From JBFWWP01 sp050246115 (lineage in GTDB: Bacteria; Planctomycetota; UBA8108; UBA1146; JAJFFE01), in assembly GCA_050246115.1 (NCBI GenBank), contig JBFWWP010000018.1, forward strand, positions 62,001 through 126,000: a stretch of DNA of 64,000 nt, written 5' to 3'. The translations under genes were made by a program, and so were the position numbers. Of the stretch, positions 26,173 through 34,823 are shown one piece after another. Within the stretch, counting starts at the first letter, position 1; each line of letters starts with the position of its first letter. Below the pieces are notes generated by a model that worked only from the letters and a program-made list of their open reading frames with translations, did not search any database and was not told the origin of the DNA.

Positions 26173-28010
26173 TACTTTCCTCGCGTGCCTCGTTCTTCGA
26201 TGACCTTCTTCTTCAGCTCCAGCTCGACACTCACCTCAACCTCATCTTTGGAGGTCTTCGAGTTCACGGTCACGTCGAACAGTGCTGACTTGCCCTTGAG
26301 CGCGGACTCGAACGCCACGACATCGTCCTGGGACTTCAAGAACACTGTGATCTTGGATTTCCCCTTGTCCACTTCGGTGTTGAAGTCGATGCGCTCCCAC
26401 CGCGGATAGACCGGCGGCTTCGCGAGGCTAACGCAGTTCGCGATGTCGTTGAACATCTCCAACGGATCGAGATAGTTCTTGAACTGAGTTCGCGTTCCGA
26501 CCTTGGCTTCGGCCCCCGGGCCGCGCAAGGTCTTGAGCGCGCGCTTGGCCTCTTCCAATACCCCCTTGTTCAGCGGCTTCTTGTCGAAGAAGGTCTCGAA
26601 GAGACGGGCCTGCCGTTCCTGGAGCGCTCCGACTTCGCGCCCGAGGCGCTTCTCTTCGTAGAAGTTCTGGAACGCCCACAGAAACGTGAACGCCGCCAAC
26701 AGCACCGACAGCAAGGCCAGCGACGGCATCAGCTTGGCGAAGCGTCGTTCGAACTTGAACTCGTCCTGGCGAAGGTCGAACGACGTGAAGCCTTTGCCCA
26801 GCGCACGTAGCCCCAAGCCGCAGGCAATCGCGCCGGTTCGATTCAGTGACTGCCGATCCCCCTGCCATTCGACCGGGAACGAGTCGCCAATGTCGAACGG
26901 CACGACGTCGACCTCAAAGCGCTCCGCGAGGCGATCGACTGCGTTGAGTTCATGGACGCGCGAACCCGTGACCACGATCAGGTCGATCGGGCTGGCCAGC
27001 ACGTACGCCGCAAACGTACGCTCGATCTCGGTGAACAGGCGCTCGAGCGGATCCGATTCGTCCCGTGCCACGACGAGCGCCGCCGACGCCTCGCCGCGGG
27101 TTGGCACCGGGTCGCCCCCGGTCCCGCGCGGCTTGTCAGTGAAAGCGTCCCCCACGTCCGCTCGCCCGGTGAGCCGCGCATACTCCTCGTCCGACACCAC
27201 GGCGATGGGTAGATCCTCCGAGTCCACGCCGTCGCCCCCGAGTTGGTCCAGATCGATGAGCGATCGCTCGATCTCGCGGAACCGCTCTTCGAGATGGCTC
27301 GGACCGTCGTCGCGCGATCCACCGAGGGCGGCGTGCCCGGCCGTGACCTCGGGAGTCGCGGCCAACAGGCGATCGGCGCGGGCGATTCCGGCGGCCCGTC
27401 CCCACACCGATCGGATCTTCGCGACCTTGTCCTTTTCGATGAAGACCATGCGCGAACAGTCCGGCTCGATCTCGAGCAGGAGTACGTTCTGCTGACCACT
27501 GAACAGCGGAGTGTTTGCAAAGGCCGTGGCGAGCCCGGTCGCGTCCAGCTCGATCGCGATCGGATCGATGCCGACTCCCTTGAGTTCCTCGAGGTGCCTA
27601 CGGATCAGCGATTTCTCGGCCGCGCAGATGACCAACCGACTGCTCGAGTCGGTTTCACCACACTTCAGATACTCGACGACGACGTCGTCGATCGACTTCG
27701 AGTGCAAGTGCCCTTCGGCTTCGTACCGAATGGTCTTCGCAATGACCTCGGCCTTCACGTAGGGAACCGTGATCTCGCGCAGCATGACGCTGCGGGCATC
27801 GATGCCCGTAACGACCTCGAGCCCCTGGTTCTCTTTGCGCGAAAGGATGTCGGTGAGGACACCGGTCAAGACCTCGCGCCGTTCGTCCTCCGAACCGGCT
27901 GCGATCTCTGCCTCCAAGAAATCGACGAGGGCATACTTCTTGGGACTCCCCTCGAAGATGGCCATGCGCAGACGGGTACGATCGACTTCGAGTCCTGCGA
28001 CGCGTGTCAA
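26172..28010 (-). CDS. gspL: GspL/PilM-PilN-like T2SS assembly protein
   Basis: A 612-residue protein. The N-terminal 400 residues have the actin-like fold pattern of PilM and cytoplasmic GspL (VAGLEVDRTRLRMAIFEG, LLLEIEPDCSRMVFIEK, IDLIVVTGSRV). They hold a low-complexity insert around 225-300. A single helix at about 424-447 (LALLSVLLAAFTFLWAF) is followed by a coiled coil and a PilN-like periplasmic domain. GspL-type proteins recruit the GspE ATPase and bind GspM. The start is TTG 28010: a TGA lies two codons upstream and AAAGGG precedes it. The pairing of PilM-like and PilN-like halves in one chain is the GspL arrangement. Confidence 0.78.
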   Translation of the reverse strand: MTRVAGLEVDRTRLRMAIFEGSPKKYALVDFLEAEIAAGSEDERREVLTGVLTDILSRKENQGLEVVTGIDARSVMLREITVPYVKAEVIAKTIRYEAEGHLHSKSIDDVVVEYLKCGETDSSSRLVICAAEKSLIRRHLEELKGVGIDPIAIELDATGLATAFANTPLFSGQQNVLLLEIEPDCSRMVFIEKDKVAKIRSVWGRAAGIARADRLLAATPEVTAGHAALGGSRDDGPSHLEERFREIERSLIDLDQLGGDGVDSEDLPIAVVSDEEYARLTGRADVGDAFTDKPRGTGGDPVPTRGEASAALVVARDESDPLERLFTEIERTFAAYVLASPIDLIVVTGSRVHELNAVDRLAERFEVDVVPFDIGDSFPVEWQGDRQSLNRTGAIACGLGLRALGKGFTSFDLRQDEFKFERRFAKLMPSLALLSVLLAAFTFLWAFQNFYEEKRLGREVGALQERQARLFETFFDKKPLNKGVLEEAKRALKTLRGPGAEAKVGTRTQFKNYLDPLEMFNDIANCVSLAKPPVYPRWERIDFNTEVDKGKSKITVFLKSQDDVVAFESALKGKSALFDVTVNSKTSKDEVEVSVELELKKKVIEERGTRGK

Positions 28011-28055
28011 CGGTCATCCCTTTCCCGCGGGCTGCGGACAAGGGCGCAGGGCCGA

Positions 28056-29099
28056 CTAGTTCTTGTCTTCATCGGACCCTGACTCCTTCAATTCTCGCTT
28101 CATTTCCGCACGCTTCTCGGGATCGGTTTCAGCCTCGAGCTTTTGCAGCAGTTCCTTGAGCTGTCGAGCGTCGTTGTCGGCAGCAACTCGGTCGCGGGCA
28201 ACCTTCGACGGCACGGCGCGTTCCGGCTGCTGGGCCTGCTCGACCTTGCCGGCTCGATCCTCCGAGAGACCGCCCTTACCCGGTGGCGGGCTCGCCGCGG
28301 ACTTCTCGTTCTCGGCGGCCGTCGAAATGCTGCCCTCGCGCCCGCGGTCCATCGCCGCGCGATTCTCCGCCGCCGCCTCAGCGTCGAGCTCCTTACCCAC
28401 GAGAGTGAGCGATACGAGCTTGCCGTTCGAGTCGTGTGTTTCCTCGATCTGCACCTCGGGGAGCTCGATCACTTGGTCGAGCGTGTAGATCACTCCTTCG
28501 TTGCGATACTTGACGGTCGGGGGCTCGACCGTGATCTCGGTGATCGTGCTCGGGCTGGTGCTCTCGTCGAGCACGTCTCCGACCTGCACGAACTCGCCTT
28601 TGACGGCGGTCTGGGGGGGCCTCCCAGCACGCATCCGAGTGTTGCGAGAAGGCTGCTGGATAGGGCGGCCACGCCGATTCGCAGTCGGCTGTCGGACATT
28701 GGCGGCCGGCAAACCCGTCTCTTGGGACTGCGCCTCCACCAAACTCGCGTAGACATCGCCGGTCGTCGGGTTCGTCATGACCGACGAGATCGCCCACTTG
28801 GACAGGGGGCCGCCGAACTTCTCCTGCTCTTCCGGCGCCTTCACGGGCGCGGGCGGCGGCTGCGTGAGAACGACCGGTGGCTTCCGCCCGAGTGCGGCGG
28901 TGAGTTGGGAGACGTCGACTCGCTCCCCTCCCTGCTGCGGAGGCGGCACGGCAACCGATGCGATCTCGGGCAGCGGGGTCCGCAGTTCATCGGCCCCACC
29001 TTGAAAGAAACCGTACGACTTCGACATGACCAACCCGAGAACACCCAGGTTGACGAAGACCAGAAGCCATCGAAGGGCCACGATGCTGATTCTCGGCAT
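28056..29099 (-). CDS. GspC/PilP-like periplasmic T2SS component
   Basis: A 347-residue protein with one N-terminal helix (6-26, IVALRWLLVFVNLGVLGLVM), a Pro-rich linker, and a small beta domain at about 160-235. That domain has FVQVGDVLDE and VKYRNEGVIYTLDQVIEL, resembling the HR/PilP beta-sandwich. A charged coiled-coil tail rich in Lys/Glu (to KESGSDEDKN) follows. GspC and PilP connect the inner-membrane platform to the secretin. It lies between gspK and gspL in the same direction, as expected for such a linker. No PDZ domain is visible. The charged C-terminal tail is not typical. Confidence 0.6.
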   Translation of the reverse strand: MPRISIVALRWLLVFVNLGVLGLVMSKSYGFFQGGADELRTPLPEIASVAVPPPQQGGERVDVSQLTAALGRKPPVVLTQPPPAPVKAPEEQEKFGGPLSKWAISSVMTNPTTGDVYASLVEAQSQETGLPAANVRQPTANRRGRPIQQPSRNTRMRAGRPPQTAVKGEFVQVGDVLDESTSPSTITEITVEPPTVKYRNEGVIYTLDQVIELPEVQIEETHDSNGKLVSLTLVGKELDAEAAAENRAAMDRGREGSISTAAENEKSAASPPPGKGGLSEDRAGKVEQAQQPERAVPSKVARDRVAADNDARQLKELLQKLEAETDPEKRAEMKRELKESGSDEDKN

Positions 29100-29168
29100 G
29101 ACTCGTCTCTCCGTACGCTCGTTCTAGCGCCTGCAAGATGGAGCTACCCGTCGCAGCGGGCGGACCCA

Positions 29169-29210
29169 CTGCAAGAGCCACCCGCTGCAAGAGCCACCCA
29201 CTGCAAGAGC
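29169..29210. repeat. 16-bp tandem repeats between gspK and the GspC-like gene
   Basis: CTGCAAGAGCCACCCG, then CTGCAAGAGCCACCCA, then a partial CTGCAAGAGC. They lie just upstream of the GspC-like start and just after the gspK stop. Confidence 0.9.
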
Positions 29211-29215
29211 TTCTG

Positions 29216-30889
29216 TCACGGCTTCAGGTTCTCCCGCCAGTACAGGACCCGAACCCACTTGCGATCGTCGGCCTCCTCGCGCTTGACGACCAGTTCTCCC
29301 TCGATCGGCCGCCTCCGCCCCAGCCCCCCTTGGGTGCCTTGGATATAGGCGGTGAAGAAGGTGCTCTTGAAGACCGCGCAATTCTCGAGATCGTGCTTCA
29401 AGCGGTTGAACACGCTCGTCTCTTCGCCGGCGAGTTCTTCCGTGTCGGACACCCACTCCTCCTCGTTCACTTGCTCTAGATCCGCAAACTGAGTGAAGTA
29501 GTTGAGTTCCGGCTCGGCCTCCTCAGTGGCTTCATCGGCTGTGGTCGAGTCGTCGGGCGTCGTCCCCAAAGGCGGACTGGACGGGTCGTCTTCCTCTTCC
29601 ACGGGCAGCGAGTTCAGATAGTCGTTGATCTGGAGCGCAACGTCGAGAGCCTCGTCGAACTCTTCGAATGAGACGACCATGAGCGCCATCAGCACTTCCG
29701 GCCGGCACGTGTTGAGATTCAGTGCGGGCCACTTCCGTCCCGTACCGGGTTTCTCGTCCTGAACCTGGGCGTGGGCCGTGAACAGCTCGCCCAACCCGAG
29801 CGGCCGCTCGATCTCCTCCACCCCGGTGTCGACCTGTCGGTAGCCGGAGACCTCGGAAAGTGCGTCCAGGCCACCGAGTTCGAGGCCGTCGAATCCGGAC
29901 CCACCGAGCCCGAAGCCGCCGTCGCGGTCGAACCCCGCGTCATCGCCGGACGGGATTCCGTCCTCGTCCTCGTCTTCGGCGGGATCTCGCGGCCCGTCGA
30001 AGAGCTCCGCACCGACGACTACACGCAAACACTCGACTCGCAAGATCCTGCGCGCGGCGTCGTCCGCCCAGTAGTCCTGAAGGAACCTGACGATGTCACT
30101 GGCAACGGTTTCCGGGTTCGGGACCTCATCGTAGTAGAACCCAAGGTCTTGGTTGTGGGCAATCGTCGCCTCGACCAACCGCGCCAGCATGGCGCGAGTC
30201 AGGTCGATCCGCGCTTCGGACGGGTCGCCGTAGTCCCCCTGGAGTTCTTCCTGCTCGTCCTCGGGCGCGTCGCCTTCGCCGTCGGCGGCCGGCGGCTCGG
30301 GCTCCTCGTCGATGCTCGTCGTACCCTCGGTGGACCGGTTGTCTTCCTCATCCACGGCGACGTACCAGAAAATCTGATTCAGGTCCAACCGACCCTCGCC
30401 GTCTTGGATGCGCACCATGAAGTCGACCTCGTTGAGGTTCTGCTGGTAGGGATGGGCCCAATCGCGCTCGTGACGCGTGTCGACTGGCGTCGAATCCGCG
30501 TCGGCCGCTGCGCCCCCCGGAGCTTGTCCGCTCGGGATCGTCCCTTGGAGACCGTCGAGCCCGGCCAGCGGGTCGGCGCCTCCCGCGCCGGTCGAACCGG
30601 ACGCACCCTCGAGATCGTGCATCCAGTCGGCATGAACGCGCACGATCACGTCCCGCGCGATGGACTGCATCGCGTACGACTGTTCGAGAAAGCCCTTGCG
30701 GTTCTCCGCGATCTCCTTCTCGACGGCGGCCGTGAACACGAGCTGGGAGATCACGATCGAGAGCACCACCACCAACACCATGACCACGAACAGTGCGATG
30801 CCACGTTCGTCGCGGGGGGGTGGGATGCGATCGCACCGGGGGTTCTTAGGGGTTCGCGGGAGCGGCAGCTCGAAGGTGGATTTCTTCAT
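29216..30889 (-). CDS. gspK: Minor pseudopilin GspK, enlarged by acidic inserts
   Basis: A 557-residue protein. The prepilin leader ends ERG before IALFVVMVLVVVLSIVISQL, with no Glu at mature position 5, as in true GspK. Family features follow: VRIQDGEGRLDLNQI near 155, a helical domain with LVEATIAHNQDL, and NLNTCRPEVLMALM in the SAM-like domain. It is about 200 residues longer than usual, with several acidic or Gly/Asp-rich inserts (EEEPEPPAADGEGDAPEDEQ, EDEDEDGIPSGDD). GspK caps the pseudopilus tip with GspI and GspJ, whose genes are on the other strand about 10 kb away. It heads the minus-strand T2SS block. Confidence 0.88.
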   Translation of the reverse strand: MKKSTFELPLPRTPKNPRCDRIPPPRDERGIALFVVMVLVVVLSIVISQLVFTAAVEKEIAENRKGFLEQSYAMQSIARDVIVRVHADWMHDLEGASGSTGAGGADPLAGLDGLQGTIPSGQAPGGAAADADSTPVDTRHERDWAHPYQQNLNEVDFMVRIQDGEGRLDLNQIFWYVAVDEEDNRSTEGTTSIDEEPEPPAADGEGDAPEDEQEELQGDYGDPSEARIDLTRAMLARLVEATIAHNQDLGFYYDEVPNPETVASDIVRFLQDYWADDAARRILRVECLRVVVGAELFDGPRDPAEDEDEDGIPSGDDAGFDRDGGFGLGGSGFDGLELGGLDALSEVSGYRQVDTGVEEIERPLGLGELFTAHAQVQDEKPGTGRKWPALNLNTCRPEVLMALMVVSFEEFDEALDVALQINDYLNSLPVEEEDDPSSPPLGTTPDDSTTADEATEEAEPELNYFTQFADLEQVNEEEWVSDTEELAGEETSVFNRLKHDLENCAVFKSTFFTAYIQGTQGGLGRRRPIEGELVVKREEADDRKWVRVLYWRENLKP

Positions 30890-31133
30890 GGCGCCTTCAA
30901 AAGGGCAAAGGGCGGGCCAATCGCTCGGGAACCAGGGCGCGCTACCGCCCGCGAAAACTCGCTACAAACGACCTTGATTCAATGACTTACGACGCGGTCA
31001 ACGAGATCGACTCGCGCGTCGACACCGCGGCCGCGAGCCCCCAGTGTAGCGGACACGAACAGCTGTAGCGACCCGCGACGGGCGGTTGGCGACGCACCCG
31101 CGGCACGCCTCGCCCGCGGAATGGCTGAATTCC

Positions 31134-32231
31134 TCAAAAGCGCCAAGCCAAACCGGAGGTCACGGTGATGTCCGGGGCTGTGCTCGGGCTCAAGTCCTCG
31201 CCGACGGCGAACTCGGCGGACAAACGTTCGGACAAACGAGCCCGCGCGCCAAACCACGCGAGCAAATGGCCCCGGCGAGCGTTCTCCTGATCGAGGCGGC
31301 GCAACACCGATTGCTCCCACTGAAGCTGCGCGACCAGGCTCCACCCGCCCGCGAACCCGAGTTCGGCCCCGACCCCTGCCGAGTAGAGCCCAGGGTAACT
31401 CAACCCCGCGAGTTCGGCCCGCCTGGCTCGGTGCAGCCAAGTGTGGTCCGCCCACGCGAACGCCGCCCAGGGGCCGCACTCGAAGCCGGCGACGCACCCC
31501 AAACTCGAGTCGACGCCTCCGTTCCCCAAGCCCGCGGATTCTTGCCCGGTCGGCAACTCGAGGCCACCCCGAATCCCGACCGACAAAGCCCTGGCGCGCG
31601 TCGACTCGAAGAGGAACCAAGTCACGATCAGTGGGATGTCGCCGAGCCGCACCCCTCCGCTGTCGAGGCGGTACGCGGTCGCGAAGCCCCCGCCGGCCTG
31701 GGCACGGCTCGCGTCCACGCGGAACCGGTTCCGGGGGTGATCGCTGCGCTGACTGTTGGGGCTGCCGAGCAACCGGTGGTAGGACTCGATCCACGAGTCG
31801 AGAGCCCCGCCACCGGCGTGGAGCACCGGGACACGGAATTCCAGGTCGACGCCGGGAAGCAAGCCGACCCGGGCCCCGAACGTAGCCGTGAGGAGTTCGG
31901 CGTCGTAGAAGACCCGATCGCGCCCGTCGTCCGACAACACCCAGAGGTTGGACCACGAGAGACTCGCCGCAGCCACCCCGGCGAGCGGCCGCTCGGCCCT
32001 CACGGGACGCCCCCCCGGCAGGAGCGCGGTCAGCTGTGCCGGGTGTTGGTTGCGCACGGTCAGCGGCGCGGAACTCGGCAACGGAGCCAGTGCACAGCCG
32101 ACGCCGGCGAGCACGAAGACACCACCGAACGCCACGAGTGCGCCGACGGCTGCGCGGCCACGCGTGACGCGGCGAGCCGAGGCGCGACCCGTCGAGGCGC
32201 GACGCGCCCCTATCGGTAGAACTCCTCGCAC
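31134..32231 (-). CDS. DUF3187-type outer-membrane beta-barrel protein
   Basis: About 365 residues. A basic N-terminus and hydrophobic signal (VGALVAFGGVFVLAGVGCAL) lead to LTVRNQHPAQLTALLPGG, the opening typical of DUF3187 proteins. Alternating strands with aromatic belts follow, and the chain ends LAWRF, the terminal Phe of an outer-membrane barrel. The start is uncertain. GTG 32231 overlaps the upstream gene by 22 bases and gives a long n-region. The cysteine near residue 46 could be a lipidation site but the lipobox is poor. Function of the family is unknown; a porin-like or transport role is a guess. Confidence 0.72.
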   Translation of the reverse strand: MRGVLPIGARRASTGRASARRVTRGRAAVGALVAFGGVFVLAGVGCALAPLPSSAPLTVRNQHPAQLTALLPGGRPVRAERPLAGVAAASLSWSNLWVLSDDGRDRVFYDAELLTATFGARVGLLPGVDLEFRVPVLHAGGGALDSWIESYHRLLGSPNSQRSDHPRNRFRVDASRAQAGGGFATAYRLDSGGVRLGDIPLIVTWFLFESTRARALSVGIRGGLELPTGQESAGLGNGGVDSSLGCVAGFECGPWAAFAWADHTWLHRARRAELAGLSYPGLYSAGVGAELGFAGGWSLVAQLQWEQSVLRRLDQENARRGHLLAWFGARARLSERLSAEFAVGEDLSPSTAPDITVTSGLAWRF

Positions 32232-32530
32232 ACCCGGAGTTGGGCTTCGAACGAGTCCTTGCGCTCGAACCGCTCGACGGTCAGTAGAGTGCCGCAGCAA
32301 GTCACAATGGACCGATGGGTTCGACTGACCCAGATGCGACGCTCGAGGCCGTCGGCCCACTCCGTCCGCTCCTCGAAGCCATCGGGAAGCAGTTCGGCCA
32401 GCGCGTGCGGCCCATCTAGAAAGTCACCGCAATGGTACGGCGGTTCGCCCACTTCACGGTGGATGCCAGGACACAAGGATCGAACGAACTCATCGAGACT
32501 CGGACGCTGGTGCGCCTTTGCGGTCGCCAT
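32210..32530 (-). CDS. Small hypothetical protein, 106 residues
   Basis: A strong ribosome site (GAGGAGAA before ATG 32530) supports this gene. The protein is soluble, has no signal peptide and contains five cysteines. Notable segments are SLCPGIHREVGEPPYHCGDF and RSIVTCCGTLLTVERFER. I do not recognise a family. The cysteines are not arranged as a clear zinc ribbon. It is followed, with overlap, by the DUF3187 gene, so they probably share a transcript. A TACAAT-like -10 on this strand lies near 32632-32637, with no good -35. Confidence 0.6.
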   Translation of the reverse strand: MATAKAHQRPSLDEFVRSLCPGIHREVGEPPYHCGDFLDGPHALAELLPDGFEERTEWADGLERRIWVSRTHRSIVTCCGTLLTVERFERKDSFEAQLRVCEEFYR

Positions 32531-33015
32531 TCAGTTCTCCTCGGATACCCGACGATTGCGAGAGCACCGCTCGCGGCCGTGAAGGAGGGTTCGGCCGCAT
32601 GCTCCGTTCCTGTCGGCTCCGCTCACCAAGGATTGTATCCACATCACCACCGCGCGACGTCCCCGCGAAACCCGCGCGCGGACGCCCTCGAATCGGCAAT
32701 GGGGAGGAAGGACTCACTCGGTCGTGATCGGGAAAAACACCCCAACGACCGAGTCCACCGGTAACCCAAACAGATTCAGACAACCCAGTCGGATCCAGAC
32801 AAAACTCCAGATCCCTGCAGACCCAAGAACACCGGGAGCCAGCCGGCGGCGCAAGTGTACCGGGAAGCGACGGGTTCGAAACTCCTCTTTTTGGCGGATT
32901 CGCGGTGAAGATCCCTCGTCGACCAGGGTTCGAGAGCCGTGCTCGAGAAATGCAGTTGCGAACTGGGCCGCGTGCGATGCCAGCGCCCTTCGCGAGCGGC
33001 AACGCGACAGGGCTG
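32531..33015. other. Intergenic region of lower GC upstream of the 106-residue gene
   Basis: No convincing gene on either strand. Together with the terminator at 33016-33066 it fills the 562 bases between the two minus-strand genes. It contains the inverted repeat at 32716-32754. Base composition is noticeably lower in GC than the surroundings over about 32700-32930, which can indicate promoters or a non-coding RNA. Confidence 0.5.
32716..32754. other. Perfect 10-bp inverted repeat with A-tract loop
   Basis: ACTCGGTCGT (32716-32725) and ACGACCGAGT (32745-32754) flank a 19-base loop containing GGGAAAAACACCCC. Candidate operator or stem of a small RNA, about 190 bases upstream of the 106-residue gene. 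Confidence 0.5.
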
Positions 33016-33066
33016 AAGAAGAGAAAAGGGCGGCGCCCTCCCTCGAGTGATGGGAGGCCGCCGCCC
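33016..33066 (-). terminator. Intrinsic terminator of the dockerin/beta-helix gene
   Basis: Read on the minus strand, GGGCGGCG (33066-33059) pairs with CGCCGCCC (33035-33028) and is followed by TTTTCTCTTCTT. An inner TCCC/GGGA pair extends the stem. It starts 26 bases after the stop at 33093. The best intrinsic terminator in the window. Confidence 0.85.
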
Positions 33067-33092
33067 ACTCGGATCGCCGAAAGGACTACGAC

Positions 33093-34823
33093 CTAGTTGG
33101 AGGTGTAGTCGGTCCAGAGCTGAGCCGTCCAAGCGCTAGCCGCGGTCGCGTTCGGATCGACCGCGCCGTAGTACGGAGCGGACGTGAAGAACGGATCGAT
33201 GGCCGCCGGGTCCGGCGCCGGGAACACGATCGCCGGGTTGAGCGCGGTCAACGCAGCGTTGGTCTTGGTCCGGAAGTCGTAGCCGATCGCCGTCGCATCG
33301 AACTCGGCGCTCACGACCGGGCTGCGGGCCGAATCGACGCCGCCACCAATGCAGACGTTGTTCGACATGAGGCCGAACCAGAAGCTCGTCGCACCACCGG
33401 GCGCGGTGCAGACGATGTCCTCGACGATCACGTCGCGGGCCTCGAGGCCCCAGTCGTTGATCAGGTTCGCGGACGCGGCCGGCGCAGCACCGAGGGCCGT
33501 AGCGCCCATGCCATCGCAGGTCTCCTGCTGGGTGACCTGCAGGCCACGCTCCCAGTTGCTGACGATCCAGTTGAACACGTTGCCGTTCACGCCACGACGC
33601 TGGAGCATGCCGACGTCAGACGAAGCCGAAGAGAAGGTGCCGTCGGCCGCGTGCGCGCGACCGATGAGGCTGATGTTCGCGATCAGCGGGTTGGTCTTCG
33701 GGACGTTCGTGAAGTTCGACTCGGTGTTGTCCGCCTCGATGCCGTTGTCGCTCGTGCTGCTCGCCTTGTGGCTCACGACGAACTGGAGCTTACCGCAGTA
33801 GCCGAACGAGTAGTCGACATCGTCGTCGTCGATGAACGAGGCAATCAGGAACTTGCCATTGACATCGCCACCGAACCACTCGAAGCCGTCGTCGAGGTTG
33901 CGCTTGACTTGCACGTGGTCGAAGGTCGTGGCCGAGCCGACCGCGGCCAACGTGATCGAGTTGATCTCGTTGTTCGGGCTCAGCTCGAAGCCGCCGAACT
34001 CGACGCGGGTGAAACGAATCGAACCCGAGTTGTCGTTCGCGAACAGGTTGCCCGGACCGCCGCCGAAGAACTCGCCGGTCAAGCCCTCGACCTCGCCCTC
34101 GCCGCCGTTGTCGACGATGTTGTTCTTCGCACGACCGAGGAACACGACGCCGCCCCAGTTACCAGGGGCCCGGCGGCCGGCGCGCAGTTCGCTGGTGAAG
34201 ACCACCGGCGCGTTGACCTGGCCCATGAAGTTGGCCATCGCGTTCGGGGTGTTCGTGGTCATCGTGATGTCGCCGCGACGGAAGGTCAGAACCGACGGCG
34301 TCACCGAGGTGCTGTTGCCGACGATGGTCGTGCCCGGCTCGATCGTGAGCGTGACGCCCGGCTCGACGAAGGTGAGGCCGTCGATCAGCCACGTGCGGTC
34401 GTTGGTGAGGACGGTGTTGGCCGTCACCAGGCCGGTGCCGCCACCCACGATGTGGCTCGCCGGAGCGACCGGACCCGGGATGGTCTTGCAGCCGAGGGCG
34501 TCGAGCGTGGGGTCAGCGCCGTAGTAGGTGAACGGAGCGGGAGGAGCGGCAGCACCCGAGAACAGGAAGGCCAGCAGCGAGACGGCGTCGGCGATGTTCA
34601 GGTTGCCATCGTCGTTCACGTCCGCGGCGTCCTGGCACTCGAGGACGGGACCGCCACCGGCGGGCGGGAACAGAAAGGACAGCAGGTTGATCGCGTCACC
34701 AATGTTGATCTGGAAATCTTGGTTGGTGTCGCCCCGCTGGAAGTGCGAGTTGCGGCTGATGTCCGTGCCGAGCGCCGGAGCGGTGAAACCCACCACCAGC
34801 GCGAGAGCGAGAAGCTTACGCAT
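33093..34823 (-). CDS. Secreted protein with paired dockerin-like EF-hand repeats and a beta-helix-like domain
   Basis: A 576-residue protein with a clean signal peptide (LLALALVVGFTAPALGT). Two EF-hand/dockerin-like repeats come next: GDTNQDFQINIGDAINLLSF (31-50) and DVNDDGNLNIADAVSLLAFL (68-87). The rest resembles the beta-helix/passenger-like proteins often encoded beside TonB-dependent receptors, with NWGGVVFLGRAKNN, VEGLTGEFFGG, GSIRFTRVEFGG and KRNLDDGFEWFGGDVNGKFL. The start ATG 34823 follows AAGGA. It is divergent from the receptor gene at 35561 and ends in a strong terminator. Likely exported and possibly surface-bound. Calcium binding by the EF-hands is predicted by the Asp/Asn pattern. 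No catalytic site is visible. Confidence 0.82.
   Translation of the reverse strand: MRKLLALALVVGFTAPALGTDISRNSHFQRGDTNQDFQINIGDAINLLSFLFPPAGGGPVLECQDAADVNDDGNLNIADAVSLLAFLFSGAAAPPAPFTYYGADPTLDALGCKTIPGPVAPASHIVGGGTGLVTANTVLTNDRTWLIDGLTFVEPGVTLTIEPGTTIVGNSTSVTPSVLTFRRGDITMTTNTPNAMANFMGQVNAPVVFTSELRAGRRAPGNWGGVVFLGRAKNNIVDNGGEGEVEGLTGEFFGGGPGNLFANDNSGSIRFTRVEFGGFELSPNNEINSITLAAVGSATTFDHVQVKRNLDDGFEWFGGDVNGKFLIASFIDDDDVDYSFGYCGKLQFVVSHKASSTSDNGIEADNTESNFTNVPKTNPLIANISLIGRAHAADGTFSSASSDVGMLQRRGVNGNVFNWIVSNWERGLQVTQQETCDGMGATALGAAPAASANLINDWGLEARDVIVEDIVCTAPGGATSFWFGLMSNNVCIGGGVDSARSPVVSAEFDATAIGYDFRTKTNAALTALNPAIVFPAPDPAAIDPFFTSAPYYGAVDPNATAASAWTAQLWTDYTSN

Noticed and set aside
32865..32895. tRNA-like T-loop (GGTTCGAAAC) followed by a T-tract
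   Set aside because: No matching T-stem, anticodon arm or acceptor stem can be drawn around it.
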